Origin: Streptomyces sp. MST-110588
GTDB lineage: Bacteria > Actinomycetota > Actinomycetes > Streptomycetales > Streptomycetaceae
Assembly (NCBI RefSeq): GCF_022695595.1
Contig: NZ_CP074380.1
Coordinates: 3,155,501 to 3,219,500, forward strand
Direction: 5' to 3'
Length of the DNA: 64,000 nt
A model generated the notes under the pieces. It saw nothing but the letters and a program-made list of their open reading frames with translations. It made no database searches and was not told where the DNA came from. Position 1 is the stretch's first letter. Each line of letters opens with the position of its first letter. Below, piece by piece: positions 28,832 to 37,666 of the stretch. A program made the position numbers and the translations under genes.

Positions 28832-29110
28832 TCAGCAGCCGCCGGCCACCGCCGGGATGATCGAGACGCCCGCCCCCTCCGGCGTCGGCGTCTGGAGGCC
28901 CTGCTCGAACCGCACGTCGTCGTCGTTGACATAGACGTTGACGAAGCGGCGCAGCTTGCCGGTGTCGTCCAGGACGCGGGCCGCGATGCCCTCGTGGTTC
29001 TTCTCCAGGTCGGCGATCACCTCGGAGAGGGTGGCGCCCTCGGCACTCACCTCGGCCCGGCCGCCGGTGTACGTACGGAGGATGGTGGGGATGCGAACGT
29101 TGACGCTCAT
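28832..29110 (-). CDS. MoaD/ThiS-family sulfur carrier (CysO-like), C-terminal Gly-Gly-Cys
   Basis: 92 residues with a ubiquitin-like beta-grasp fold: MSVNVRIPTILRTYTGG, VIADLEKNHEGIAARVLDD and RFVNVYVNDDDVRF, ending IIPAVAGGC. Sulfur carriers need a free Gly-Gly end to form the thiocarboxylate; here a Cys follows the two glycines directly before the stop codon. In the mycobacterial CysO/CysM pathway, Mec+ protease releases cysteine from CysO-Cys, so a protease of that type may be needed to mature this protein. It is downstream of thrC on the same strand, about 200 bases away. Confidence 0.88.
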   Translation of the reverse strand: MSVNVRIPTILRTYTGGRAEVSAEGATLSEVIADLEKNHEGIAARVLDDTGKLRRFVNVYVNDDDVRFEQGLQTPTPEGAGVSIIPAVAGGC

Positions 29111-29318
29111 GGGGTCCTGCCTTCCAGCTTCCAGCGGCTTGGGAAAAGCTCGGGGACGTACGGGTTCACGCAGGGGTTCACGTCTGGGTTCCCGTACGGG
29201 TTCAGGTACAAGTTCGGGCGGCGGCTTCGACGCCGCGTAGTCGCGGTGGTCGCGGCAGACGCGGCGATCGCGGCAGACGCGGTGATCGCAGTGCTCGCGG
29301 TCGGTCTCGTACGCCGGC

Positions 29319-30662
29319 TCAGCCGGCCAGGCCCGCGGCGCGGAACGCCTCCAGGCTCGGCCGGATCGTGGCGGTGGGCCCGGTGGTCGGCGCCACCGCG
29401 TCCAGGGTCTTCAGGCCGTCGCCGGTGTTGAGGACCACGGTGGTCAGCGTGGGGTCCAGCACGCCGTCCTCGATGAGCTTCTTCGTCACGCCCACCGTCA
29501 CCCCGCCCGCGGTCTCCGCGAAGATCCCCTCCGTACGGGCCAGCAGCTTGATCGCGTCCACGATCTGCGTGTCGTTCACGTCCTCGACCGCGCCGCCGGT
29601 GCGCCGGGCGATGTCCAGCACGTACGGGCCGTCCGCCGGGTTGCCGATGGCCAGCGACTTGGCGATGGTGTCCGGCTTCTGCGGCCGTACGACGTCGTGG
29701 CCCGCCTTGAAGGCCGCGGAGACCGGCGAGCAGCCCGCGGCCTGCGCGCCGAAGATCTTGTACGGCCGGTCCTCGACCAGCCCCAGCGCGATCAGCTCCT
29801 TCAGCCCCTTGTCGATCTTCGTGAGCTGGGAGCCGGAGGCGATCGGGATCACGATCTGGTCCGGCAGCCGCCAGCCGAGCTGCTCGCAGATCTCGTACGC
29901 CAGGGTCTTGGAACCCTCCCCGTAGTACGGGCGCAGGTTGACGTTGACGAAGCCCCAGCCCTCGCCCAGCGGGTCGCCGATCAGCTCCGAGCAGAAGCGG
30001 TTCACGTCGTCGTACGTGCCCTCGATGCCGACCAGCTCGCCGCCGTAGACCGCGGCCATCACGACCTTGCCGGCCTCCAGGTCGTGCGGGATGAAGACAC
30101 ACGAGCGGAAGCCGGCCCGGGCCGCGGCGGCGCCGACCGCGCCCGCCAGGTTGCCCGTGGAGGAGCAGGACAGGGTGGTGTAGCCGAAGGCGCGGGCGGC
30201 CTCGACGGCGATGGCCACCACCCGGTCCTTGAAGGAGTGCGTGGGATTGCCGGAGTCGTCCTTGACGTACAGGCCGCCGGTGACGCCCAGCTCGCGGGCC
30301 AGGTTGTCGGCCTTGACCAGCTTGGTCAGGCCCGGGTTCAGGTTGGGGTGGTCCGCCACGTCGGCCGGCACGGGCAGCAGCGGCGCGTACCGCCAGATGT
30401 TGTGCGGCCCGGCCTCGATGCGCTTCCTGAGGCCCTCCGGGTCGCCGGCCGGCAGCTCGTACGCCACCTCCAGCGGCCCGAAGCAGACCGCGCAGGCGAA
30501 GACCGGCCCGAGCCCGACGCGCTCCCCGCACTCGCGGCAGGTCAGCGCGACGGCGGGGCCCAGGGAGACGGCGGAGTCGGTGGATCCGGCGGAGCCGGGG
30601 GAGACAGTGGATCCGGCGGGGACGGCGGAGTCGGTGGTGCTTTCAACAGACTGCACAGCCAT
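29319..30662 (-). CDS. thrC: threonine synthase
   Basis: 447 residues from ATG 30662 (MAVQSVES). The enzyme makes threonine from O-phosphohomoserine with PLP. A Ser/Thr-rich N-terminus is followed by a zinc-ribbon-like segment (CRECGERVGLGPVFACAVC), substrate residues in RYAPLLPVP, the PLP lysine in NPTHSFKDRVV and the phosphate loop SCSSTGNLAGAV. The coding sequence is preceded by a SAM-I riboswitch, so its translation or transcription should respond to S-adenosylmethionine, the product of the competing methionine branch. The gene is not next to thrB or hom. Confidence 0.94.
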   Translation of the reverse strand: MAVQSVESTTDSAVPAGSTVSPGSAGSTDSAVSLGPAVALTCRECGERVGLGPVFACAVCFGPLEVAYELPAGDPEGLRKRIEAGPHNIWRYAPLLPVPADVADHPNLNPGLTKLVKADNLARELGVTGGLYVKDDSGNPTHSFKDRVVAIAVEAARAFGYTTLSCSSTGNLAGAVGAAAARAGFRSCVFIPHDLEAGKVVMAAVYGGELVGIEGTYDDVNRFCSELIGDPLGEGWGFVNVNLRPYYGEGSKTLAYEICEQLGWRLPDQIVIPIASGSQLTKIDKGLKELIALGLVEDRPYKIFGAQAAGCSPVSAAFKAGHDVVRPQKPDTIAKSLAIGNPADGPYVLDIARRTGGAVEDVNDTQIVDAIKLLARTEGIFAETAGGVTVGVTKKLIEDGVLDPTLTTVVLNTGDGLKTLDAVAPTTGPTATIRPSLEAFRAAGLAG

Positions 30663-30681
30663 GGAGGCGAGGCCCTTTCTC

Positions 30682-30832
30682 CTCATCTTCCTCGCGGCGC
30701 ATCTCGCCACGAGACGGATTTGGCACCTTCCCTAGCCGGGAGCCTCGCGGGCCGCGCACTGGCGGCGACGGAGACCGGCTGGAGGGTTGCCGGGGCTTCA
30801 ACGGGCCGTGTCCCTCTGCCCCTCTGGATGAG
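30682..30832 (-). ncRNA. SAM-I (S-box) riboswitch upstream of thrC
   Basis: Read on the minus strand: P1 CTCATC (30832-30827) pairs with GATGAG (30687-30682). The conserved core is present in order: AGAGGGA, GGCCC, GAAGCCCC closing P2 with GGGGC, GGCAACC, a long P3, GGTGCCAAATCC, then a P4 hairpin (CTCGTGGCG/CGCCGCGAG). The 3' strand of P1 runs straight into AGGAGAAAGGG, so ligand binding could mask a ribosome binding region about 20 bases before the thrC ATG. No separate terminator hairpin was seen, which favours translational control. Confidence 0.93.
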
Positions 30833-30990
30833 CGGTATGGCGCTGGGCGGACCCAGGCGTTTGTCGCGCGGCGACCCCGACATGCGGCGGCCATGCGCGT
30901 TGTTCAAGACTGTAACCGAAGGGGCGGACGGCCGAGACGGTCGTCCGCACCGCGAGATGGATCACAGAGGAACACACCGAGGAGTCCGCA

Positions 30991-31944
30991 GTGCTGGAAG
31001 AGGTGGAGCGCTGGCTCAGCAGCCGCTCCTGGTCCGCCGCCGACCGCCCGCTCGACCAGCTTCTGGCCGCGAAGAGCGCGATGGTGAGCGGCGGGACGGT
31101 GAGCGTGGTGCTGCCCGCGCTGAACGAGGAGGAGACGGTCGGTGAGATCGTCGCCACGATCCGCCGCGAGCTGATGACGCCGGCGGCCCCGCTCGTGGAC
31201 GAGCTGGTCGTGCTGGACTCGGGCTCCACCGACCGTACGGCGCACGTCGCGGCCGGGGCCGGGGCCCGCGTGGTGCACCGCGACGACGTGCTGCCGCGGC
31301 TGCCGGCCCTGCCCGGCAAGGGCGAGGTGCTGTGGCGCTCGCTGCTGGCCACCCGGGGCGACATCGTCTGCTTCATCGACGCCGACCTGCGCGACTTCTC
31401 GGCCACATTCGTGTCGGGCATCGTCGGGCCGCTGCTCACCGACCCCGGCGTCCAGTTCGTCAAGGCGATGTACGACCGGCCGCTGGCCGGGGCGGCGGGC
31501 CAGGGCGGCCGGGTCACGGAGCTGGTGGCCCGCCCGCTGCTCAATCTGCACTGGCCGCAACTGGCGGGGTTCGTCCAGCCGTTGGGCGGGGAGTACGCGG
31601 TGCGCCGCTCGCTGCTGGAGCAACTGCCCTTCCCCGTCGGGTACGGGGTGGAGCTGGGGCTGCTCGTCGACGCCCTGCACACGGCCGGGCTGGACGCACT
31701 GGCCCAGGTGGACGTGGGCGTGCGCAAGCACCGCCACCAGGACGGCCAGGCGCTGGGCCGGATGGCGGCGGCGATCTACCGTACGGCGCAACTGCGGCTG
31801 ACCCGCGGCCATTTGGTGCGCCCCCGGCTCACCCAGTTCGACCGGGGCGAGAGCGGGTTCATACCCCGTACCGTCGACGTGGACACCGAGGAACGGCCGC
31901 CGATGATCGAGATCCCGGAGTACGCGGAGCGCCGGGCGGCCTGA
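30991..31944 (+). CDS. gpgS: glucosyl-3-phosphoglycerate synthase
   Basis: 317 residues from GTG 30991 with GAGGAG six bases upstream. GT81 enzyme that joins glucose to 3-phosphoglycerate, the first step to glucosylglycerate. Motifs: VSVVLPALNEEETVGEIV, LVVLDSGSTDRTA, metal-binding IDADLRDF, FVKAMYDRPL, GGEYAVRR and GYGVELGLLVDALHTAGLDALAQVDVG. It is followed by trehalose synthesis genes, so this block makes compatible solutes. It is divergent from the thrC riboswitch. Confidence 0.92.
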   Translation: MLEEVERWLSSRSWSAADRPLDQLLAAKSAMVSGGTVSVVLPALNEEETVGEIVATIRRELMTPAAPLVDELVVLDSGSTDRTAHVAAGAGARVVHRDDVLPRLPALPGKGEVLWRSLLATRGDIVCFIDADLRDFSATFVSGIVGPLLTDPGVQFVKAMYDRPLAGAAGQGGRVTELVARPLLNLHWPQLAGFVQPLGGEYAVRRSLLEQLPFPVGYGVELGLLVDALHTAGLDALAQVDVGVRKHRHQDGQALGRMAAAIYRTAQLRLTRGHLVRPRLTQFDRGESGFIPRTVDVDTEERPPMIEIPEYAERRAA

Positions 31945-32165
31945 CCCGGCGGGGCACGGCGGGCGCGGGATGGCGCCCGGTGGGCGCGCATGGTGCACGG
32001 TGGCCAGGGGTGGCGCCCGATGGATGAGCGTGACGCCCGGGAAACGGGCGTGGCGCGTGCGGAGGAGTACGGGATGTGCGCCGGGCGCCGGGGGTACGCC
32101 CCCGCGCGCCCTCACCTCCCCGTCCCGGCTTTGCTTCCGCACGTTTGAGCGGATCTGTCGCGGGT

Positions 32166-32171
32166 TAGTCT
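32166..32171 (+). promoter_or_regulatory. -10 element of otsA (leaderless)
   Basis: TAGTCT lies six bases before the ATG at 32178, placing the transcription start at the start codon. No ribosome binding site is present. Confidence 0.5.
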
Positions 32172-32177
32172 CGCGGC

Positions 32178-33659
32178 ATGGTCTCCGAGCGTGCTGGTGC
32201 CCAGGTCCTCGTCGCGTCCAACCGCGGCCCCGTTTCGTATGCCCTGGACGAGAAAGGGGCGCTGACCGCCAGACGCGGCGGCGGCGGACTGGTCTCCGGG
32301 CTGTCCGCCATCGGGCCGGACGCGGGCGCGGTATGGGTCTGCGCCGCGCTCGGTGACGGCGACCGCGAGGCCGCGCGGCGGGCGGGCGGCCGGCTGGACA
32401 CCGAGGACACCGGCGGCCAGCAGGTCCGGATGCTGGACATACCCGCGGACGTCTTCGGCGACGCCTACAACGGCATCGCCAACTCCGTCCTGTGGTTCGT
32501 CCATCACCTGCTGTACCAGACGCCCTTGGAGCCGGTCTTCGACGACGGCTTCCGCGCCCAGTGGGCGTCCTACGAGGCGTACAACGCGGCCTTCGCCGAC
32601 GCGCTGGCGCAGGAGGCGGCACCCGGCGCGGCCGTCCTCGTACAGGACTACCACCTGACCCTGGTCCCGGGCATGCTCCGCGAACGCCGCCCCGACCTGC
32701 GGATCTCCCATTTCTCGCATACGCCGTGGGCGCCCGTGGACACCTTCCGGATGCTGCCGGACGATGTGGCGGCGCAGGTGCTGCTCGGGGTGCTGGGCGG
32801 CGACCGGGCCGGTTTCCTGACGCGGCGGTGGGCCGAGGCGTTCGCGGACTGCTGCCGTACGGTGCTGGGCGCGGAGGTCACGCGCGAGGGCGGAGACGGG
32901 AACGGGGACGGAGCCGGGGAGCTGAGCGTCACGTACGAGGGGCGCACGACCCGGCTGGGGGTGCACGGCCTCGGCGCGGACGCGGAGTTCCTGCGGGAGC
33001 GCGCCCACCGGCCGGACGTCGACGAGCGGCTGGCGGCGCTGCGCGAGCAGATCGGGCCGGGCCGCAGGACGATCGTGCGGGTGGACCGTACGGAACTGTC
33101 CAAGAACATCGTGCGCGGCCTGCTGGCCTACCGCCGTCTGCTGGCCGGGCACCCCCAGTGGCACGGCCGGGTGGTGCATGTCGCCTTCGCCTACCCCTCA
33201 CGGCAGGACCTGTCCGTCTACCGCGACTACACGGCGCGGGTGGGACAACTGGCCGACGCCATCAACTCCGAGTACGGCACACCCGACTGGCAGCCCGTCG
33301 TACTCCACGTGAAGGACGACTTCGCGCGCTCGCTGGCCGCCTACCGGCTCGCGGACGTGGCGCTGGTCAACCCGGTCCGGGACGGCATGAACCTGGTGGC
33401 CAAGGAGGTACCGGTGGTGTCGGAGAGGGGCTGCGCGCTGGTCCTCTCCCGCGAGGCCGGCGCGTACGAGGAGCTGCGCGAGGACGCGATCACGGTCAAC
33501 CCGTACGACGTCAACGGCACCGCCCGCGCGCTCCACGAGGCACTGAGCATGGAGGACGGCGAGCGGGCCGAACGCACCAAGAGGCTGGCGGCGGCAGCCA
33601 CCGTACTGCCGCCCGCCCAGTGGTTCCTGGACCAGTTGCACGCCCTGACGGGGAGCTGA
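32178..33659 (+). CDS. otsA: trehalose-6-phosphate synthase
   Basis: 493 residues, GT20 family: VASNRGPVSY at the N-terminus with the GGGGLVSGL glucose-phosphate loop, LVQDYHLTLVPGML, SHFSHTPWAP, VDRTELSKNI and the nucleotide-sugar signature NPVRDGMNLVAKE. Makes trehalose-6-phosphate from a nucleotide-glucose donor and glucose-6-phosphate. The converging otsB removes the phosphate. There is a short Gly/Asp insert near residue 240. Confidence 0.95.
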   Translation: MVSERAGAQVLVASNRGPVSYALDEKGALTARRGGGGLVSGLSAIGPDAGAVWVCAALGDGDREAARRAGGRLDTEDTGGQQVRMLDIPADVFGDAYNGIANSVLWFVHHLLYQTPLEPVFDDGFRAQWASYEAYNAAFADALAQEAAPGAAVLVQDYHLTLVPGMLRERRPDLRISHFSHTPWAPVDTFRMLPDDVAAQVLLGVLGGDRAGFLTRRWAEAFADCCRTVLGAEVTREGGDGNGDGAGELSVTYEGRTTRLGVHGLGADAEFLRERAHRPDVDERLAALREQIGPGRRTIVRVDRTELSKNIVRGLLAYRRLLAGHPQWHGRVVHVAFAYPSRQDLSVYRDYTARVGQLADAINSEYGTPDWQPVVLHVKDDFARSLAAYRLADVALVNPVRDGMNLVAKEVPVVSERGCALVLSREAGAYEELREDAITVNPYDVNGTARALHEALSMEDGERAERTKRLAAAATVLPPAQWFLDQLHALTGS

Positions 33660-33729
33660 GCGGCGCCCGGCAACCGTCGCGGCACCACTGCCGGCCGCAG
33701 CAGCACTGCCGACGGCCGTCGCGGCACCG

Positions 33730-33764
33730 GCGACGGCCGACACGGCACCGCCACCGGCCGTCGC
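33730..33764. terminator. hairpin between convergent otsA and otsB
   Basis: GCGACGGCCG (33730-33739) pairs perfectly with CGGCCGTCGC (33755-33764), within a spacer made of repeated CGGCACCG/CGACGGCC motifs. Confidence 0.6.
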
Positions 33765-33782
33765 GGCGCCGCCGCCCGCCGA

Positions 33783-34649
33783 TCAGTTGTCTGCGGCCCG
33801 GGGTGCGCCCAGCCGGTCCGAGAGGGCGGTCAGCAGGGCGATGACGCCCGGCGGCCCGTCGACCACCAGGTCGGCCCGGTCGGCCAGTTCGGTGACCTCC
33901 GCGCTCCCGCTGCACACCAGCACCCCGGCCAGGCCGTCCGACCGCAGCTTCTCCACGGCGGCGAAGGCCGCCAGGTCACCTAGGTCGTCGCCGGCGTACA
34001 GGACCGAGGTCGCGCCCACCTCGCGTACGTACTCGGCCAGCGCGACCCCCTTGTCCATGCCCGGCGGGCGCAGCTCCAGCACCAGCCGGCCGGGCTCGAC
34101 GATCAGGCCGTGCCGCTCGGCGAGCTCGTACAGCGGCGCCCGCAGCACCTCGAAGGCGGCCTGCGGGTCCTCGGCCCGGCGGGTGTGGACGGCGATGGCG
34201 CGGCCCTTGTCCTCGACCCATACGCCGTGCCAGGCGCCCGACCGGTCCAGGACGCCGGGCAGTTCGGCCTGTATGGCGGCGACGCCGGGGTGCGGCGCCG
34301 GCGCCTGTACGGTGCCGCTGACGGCGTCCCAGCGCTCGGCCCCGTAATGACCGAGGACGACGAGGTGTTCCAGGCCGGCCACGCCCGCGAAGCCGCCGAG
34401 GCGCACGGCGACCCCGGCCGGACGGCCGGTGATCACCGCCACCGAGCGCAGCAGGGGCGCGAGCCGGGCGAGGGCGGGCACGGCGCCGGGGTGGGCGCGG
34501 GCCTTCTCGGGGTCGGGCACGATGCCGGCGAGCGTGCCGTCGAAGTCGAGGGCGATCACCGCGCGCCCGGGTCGGTCCAGCACCTCGGCGAGTCCGTCCT
34601 GACCCGCGGAGGTGACCGGCGTCGGCAAGAGATTCGGGGGGCTGCCCAT
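33783..34649 (-). CDS. otsB: trehalose-6-phosphate phosphatase
   Basis: 288 residues from ATG 34649 (MGSPPNLLPTP). HAD phosphatase motifs: LDFDGTLAGI (I), VITGRPAGVAV (II), KGVALAEYVREVG with a conserved lysine (III), and YAGDDLGDLAAF (IV). A -10 hexamer TAATGT lies seven bases before the ATG, so the message is probably leaderless. It completes the OtsAB trehalose pathway with the convergent otsA. Confidence 0.92.
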   Translation of the reverse strand: MGSPPNLLPTPVTSAGQDGLAEVLDRPGRAVIALDFDGTLAGIVPDPEKARAHPGAVPALARLAPLLRSVAVITGRPAGVAVRLGGFAGVAGLEHLVVLGHYGAERWDAVSGTVQAPAPHPGVAAIQAELPGVLDRSGAWHGVWVEDKGRAIAVHTRRAEDPQAAFEVLRAPLYELAERHGLIVEPGRLVLELRPPGMDKGVALAEYVREVGATSVLYAGDDLGDLAAFAAVEKLRSDGLAGVLVCSGSAEVTELADRADLVVDGPPGVIALLTALSDRLGAPRAADN

Positions 34650-34761
34650 GCCATTGACATTACCGGTGGAGTGCGGGCGCATGCCGGGCGCACGGTGTCA
34701 TCCGGTCGCGGCGGCTGCGACGGCCGGCCGTTTCACCGCCGGGCCGTACGGCCCGGAGCGC

Positions 34762-35034
34762 TCAGCGCCGGCCGCGCCGGGCTTCGCGCAGGCGGCGCAG
34801 CCGGTTGACGGTGACCGGGTCGTGGGCGAGCGCCCGCGGGTCGTCCAGCAGGGCGTTCAGGAGCTGGTAGTACCGCGTCGGGGAGATGCCCAGGCGCTCG
34901 CGGATGACGCGTTCCTTCACGCCGGGGCCCGCCCAGGAGCGGCGCTCGACGCCGAGTACGGCCTCGTCCTGGGCGGTCAGCGGAGCCGTACCGGCGGCGT
35001 CGCCGCGCTCCCCGCTTCCCCTGCCGCTCGTCAT
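34762..35034 (-). CDS. DUF3263 protein
   Basis: 90 residues from ATG 35034, with GGGAGA upstream. The actinobacterial DUF3263 domain fills the C-terminal 65 residues: LTAQDEAVLGVERRSWAGPGVKERVIRERLGISPTRYYQLLNALLDDP, helix-turn-helix-like (RERLGISPTRYYQLLNAL). The family is thought to be DNA-binding because of that element, but no role is established. The gene lies on the same strand as otsB. Confidence 0.85.
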   Translation of the reverse strand: MTSGRGSGERGDAAGTAPLTAQDEAVLGVERRSWAGPGVKERVIRERLGISPTRYYQLLNALLDDPRALAHDPVTVNRLRRLREARRGRR

Positions 35035-35123
35035 CACGTCTCCCACGATAATCCGCCGGTACGACATCGCCGGGCGCCCGGCGATGCCGCAGGCCGGCGC
35101 CGTGCGGCCCGGCGCCGTCACCG

Positions 35124-36401
35124 TCACTTGCCGGTGTTGTCCTTTTCGTCCGCCATGTTCTGGATGTCGGCGAGCACACCGGCCGGGTTGCCGTTGGGGC
35201 CGACCGCCCCGCCCATCTTCGCCTTGATGGTCTTGCTGACCAGCGGCCAGGAGATCTTGTCGGCCGGGTAGAACTCGGCGCCGCCGAGCTGCTTGAGGAA
35301 GCTGTGCAGCTTGGCGTACTTGTTGTCGGCCGCCATGGCCTGGGACGCGGAGACGGTGACCGGCAGCAGCCCGTAGTCGCCGGAGAACGTCAGGACGTTC
35401 TTCTCGTTGTAGACGTAGTCCAGGAACTTGCCGACCTGGTCGCGGTGGCCGTTCTTCTTGAAGGCCATCATCCAGTCCGTGACGCCCATGGTGGACTTCG
35501 CCTTGCCGTTGACGCCCGGCAGGTCGACGGTGCCGTAGTCGATGCCCTTGTCCTCGGCCTGCTTCATCAGGGTCGGGTGGCCGTTGAGCATGCCGACGTC
35601 ACCGGCCGCGAACGCGTCGAACGCCTCCTGGCGGTTGAGCTTGGCCGGCGCCACACCGGTCAGGCCCTTGCCGACCAGTTCCTTCTTCACCCACTCGAAG
35701 GTCTTGACGTTCTCCGGCGAGTCGATCGTGTACTTGCCGATGCTGTCGGTGTAGTTGCCGCCGCCGCTGAGCATCCACAGCAGCGTCTCGGCCTGGGTCT
35801 CCTCCGGGCCGAGCGGCAGCGCGTACGGCATCTTCACGCCCTTGGCCTTCAGGCGGGCGGCGTCGCGGGCGATGTCCTCCCAGGACTCCGGGGTGTCGGT
35901 GATCCCGGCCTGGGCGAAGAGCTTCTTGTTGTAGAAGAGACGGCGGGTGCTGGCGCCGAAGGGCATGCCGTACTGACGCCGCTGGTACTCGCCCGCCGAC
36001 GCCAGGGAGGGCTGGAAATCCGCCTGGACGGGGATGGAGAGGATCTGGTCGGCGCTGTAGAGCTTGCCCTGGGCGGCGTAGTCCGCGTACGCGCCGATCT
36101 GGGCCATGTCCGGCGCCTGGCCGGCCTTGACCATGTCCTCGACCTTCTTGTCGACGTCCTTCCAGCTATAGACCTCGACGTCGACCTTGATGCCGGGGTT
36201 CTCGGCCTCGAACGCGCGGCGGAGCTTGTCCCAGTAGTGCTTGGAGGAGTTGGATGCGTTGTCACCGTAATCCGCCGCGACCAGCTTGAGGGTGACGTCT
36301 CCGCCGTCGCCCGAGCCGCTGCCGCAGGCGGAGAGGGTCAGCGTCATGGCCGTGGAGAGTCCCACCGCTGCCAGGCTCAAGTACCGCCGCTGCACTGCCA
36401 T
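35124..36401 (-). CDS. sugar ABC transporter substrate-binding lipoprotein (orphan)
   Basis: 425 residues. Lipobox LSAC near residues 23-26 after a short hydrophobic core, then a MalE-like fold: WDKLRRAFEAENPGIKVDVEVYSWKDVDKKVEDMVKAGQAPDMAQIG, YGMPFGASTRRLFYNKKLFAQAGI and MGVTDWMMAF. No permease genes accompany it. It is divergent from nagK-nagA with DasR-like sites between, so an aminosugar or chito-oligosaccharide ligand is plausible. The MsiK ATPase encoded at 59833 serves several sugar importers and could energise its unidentified permease. Confidence 0.85.
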   Translation of the reverse strand: MAVQRRYLSLAAVGLSTAMTLTLSACGSGSGDGGDVTLKLVAADYGDNASNSSKHYWDKLRRAFEAENPGIKVDVEVYSWKDVDKKVEDMVKAGQAPDMAQIGAYADYAAQGKLYSADQILSIPVQADFQPSLASAGEYQRRQYGMPFGASTRRLFYNKKLFAQAGITDTPESWEDIARDAARLKAKGVKMPYALPLGPEETQAETLLWMLSGGGNYTDSIGKYTIDSPENVKTFEWVKKELVGKGLTGVAPAKLNRQEAFDAFAAGDVGMLNGHPTLMKQAEDKGIDYGTVDLPGVNGKAKSTMGVTDWMMAFKKNGHRDQVGKFLDYVYNEKNVLTFSGDYGLLPVTVSASQAMAADNKYAKLHSFLKQLGGAEFYPADKISWPLVSKTIKAKMGGAVGPNGNPAGVLADIQNMADEKDNTGK

Positions 36402-36506
36402 TACCGCCTTTTGTCCTGAATGTTCGTTGCTTGTCGGGGTTTTCCCGGGGCCCGGAGGGGCTGTTTCCTGCCGGCATGAGCCGCGAGACCCTCCTGATTA
36501 CCATCA

Positions 36507-36522
36507 CAAGGTCTACACCACC
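36507..36522. promoter_or_regulatory. weak DasR-like site near the sugar-binding lipoprotein gene
   Basis: The core AGGTCTACACCA (36509-36520) matches 10 of 12 central positions of the DasR element; the outer positions match poorly (11 of 16 overall). It lies about 105 bases upstream of the minus-strand start. Confidence 0.4.
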
Positions 36523-36690
36523 CAACCGATCACTTGGGTATCGCCCTCTCGCTCGCCGCCTCTCCGGGCCGCCCGGCCTCCTCCCGTACGCATCCGTACG
36601 CCTCCGTACACCCCTTTGCGCGCCCGCCCGCGCTCCCGTACGCGCCGGTCAGCACCCCGGTCACGCCATCCGCCGGGGCACCCGCCCGCG

Positions 36691-36706
36691 AGTGGACTAG
36701 ACCTTT
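36691..36706. promoter_or_regulatory. DasR-responsive element upstream of nagK
   Basis: AGTGGACTAGACCTTT matches 13 of 16 positions of the dasA-type element AGTGGTCTAGACCACT. It lies 28-43 bases before nagK. DasR control of nagKA is established in S. coelicolor. Confidence 0.75.
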
Positions 36707-36733
36707 CATGGCTCATCGCGCGAAACTGTTCCC

Positions 36734-37666
36734 GTGAGACACGTCATCGCCCTCGATGTGGGCGGCACCGGCATGAAGGCCGCCCTGGTGGGCTCGGACG
36801 GCACGCTCCTGTACGAGGCCCGGCGCCCCACCGGCCGCGAGCGCGGCCCGGACGCGGTGGTCGAGGCCGTCCTCGGATTCGCCGCCGACCTGCGCGCCAT
36901 CGGTCAGGAACGGTTCGGGACGGCCGCGGAGGCCGCCGGCGTCGCGGTGCCCGGCATCGTCGACGAGACCGACGGCATCGCCGTCTACTCCGCCAACCTC
37001 GGCTGGCGCGACGTACCGATGCGGTCCCTGCTGTCCGAGCGGCTGGGCAACGTGCCCGTCGCCCTGGGCCACGACGTACGGACCGGGGGCCTGGCGGAGG
37101 GCCGGATCGGCGCGGGCCGCGGCGCCGGGCGCTTCCTGTTCGTACCGCTGGGCACCGGCATCGCGGGCGCCATCGGCATCGACGGCCGTATCGAGGCCGG
37201 GGCGCACGGCAGCGCGGGCGAGATCGGCCACATCGTCGTACGGCCCGAAGGCGCCCTGTGCGGCTGCGGACAGCGCGGCTGCCTGGAGACCGTGGCCTCG
37301 GCCGCCGCGGTCGGCCGCGCCTGGGCGGCGGCCTGCGCGGACCCCGAGGCGACCGCGGTGGACGCCGCCAAGGCCGTCGCCTCGGGTGACGAGCGCGCGC
37401 TGGCCGTGTGGCAGGAGGCCGTGGACGCCCTCGCCGACGGGCTGGTCACCGGGCTGACGCTGCTCGACCCGCACTGTCTGATCATCGGCGGCGGGCTCGC
37501 CGAGGCGGGCGAGACCCTCTTCCTTCCGCTGCGGGAGGCGGTCCGTACCCGGCTGACCTTCCAGCGGCTCCCCCTGATCGTTCCGGCAGCCCTCGGGGAC
37601 GCCGCCGGTTGCCTGGGCGCGGGACTGCTCGCCTGGGATCTTCTCTCCACGGAGGTAACTGCCTGA
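36734..37666 (+). CDS. nagK: N-acetylglucosamine kinase (ROK family)
   Basis: 310 residues from GTG 36734. Phosphorylates GlcNAc imported as free sugar. ROK features: ATP loop LDVGGTGMKAALV, GVAVPGIVDE, catalytic Asp in LGHDVRTGGLAEG, EIGHIVV and the zinc motif CGCGQRGCLE. Its stop codon overlaps the nagA start by one base (TGATG), so the two are translationally coupled. A DasR-like site precedes it. Confidence 0.93.
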   Translation: MRHVIALDVGGTGMKAALVGSDGTLLYEARRPTGRERGPDAVVEAVLGFAADLRAIGQERFGTAAEAAGVAVPGIVDETDGIAVYSANLGWRDVPMRSLLSERLGNVPVALGHDVRTGGLAEGRIGAGRGAGRFLFVPLGTGIAGAIGIDGRIEAGAHGSAGEIGHIVVRPEGALCGCGQRGCLETVASAAAVGRAWAAACADPEATAVDAAKAVASGDERALAVWQEAVDALADGLVTGLTLLDPHCLIIGGGLAEAGETLFLPLREAVRTRLTFQRLPLIVPAALGDAAGCLGAGLLAWDLLSTEVTA

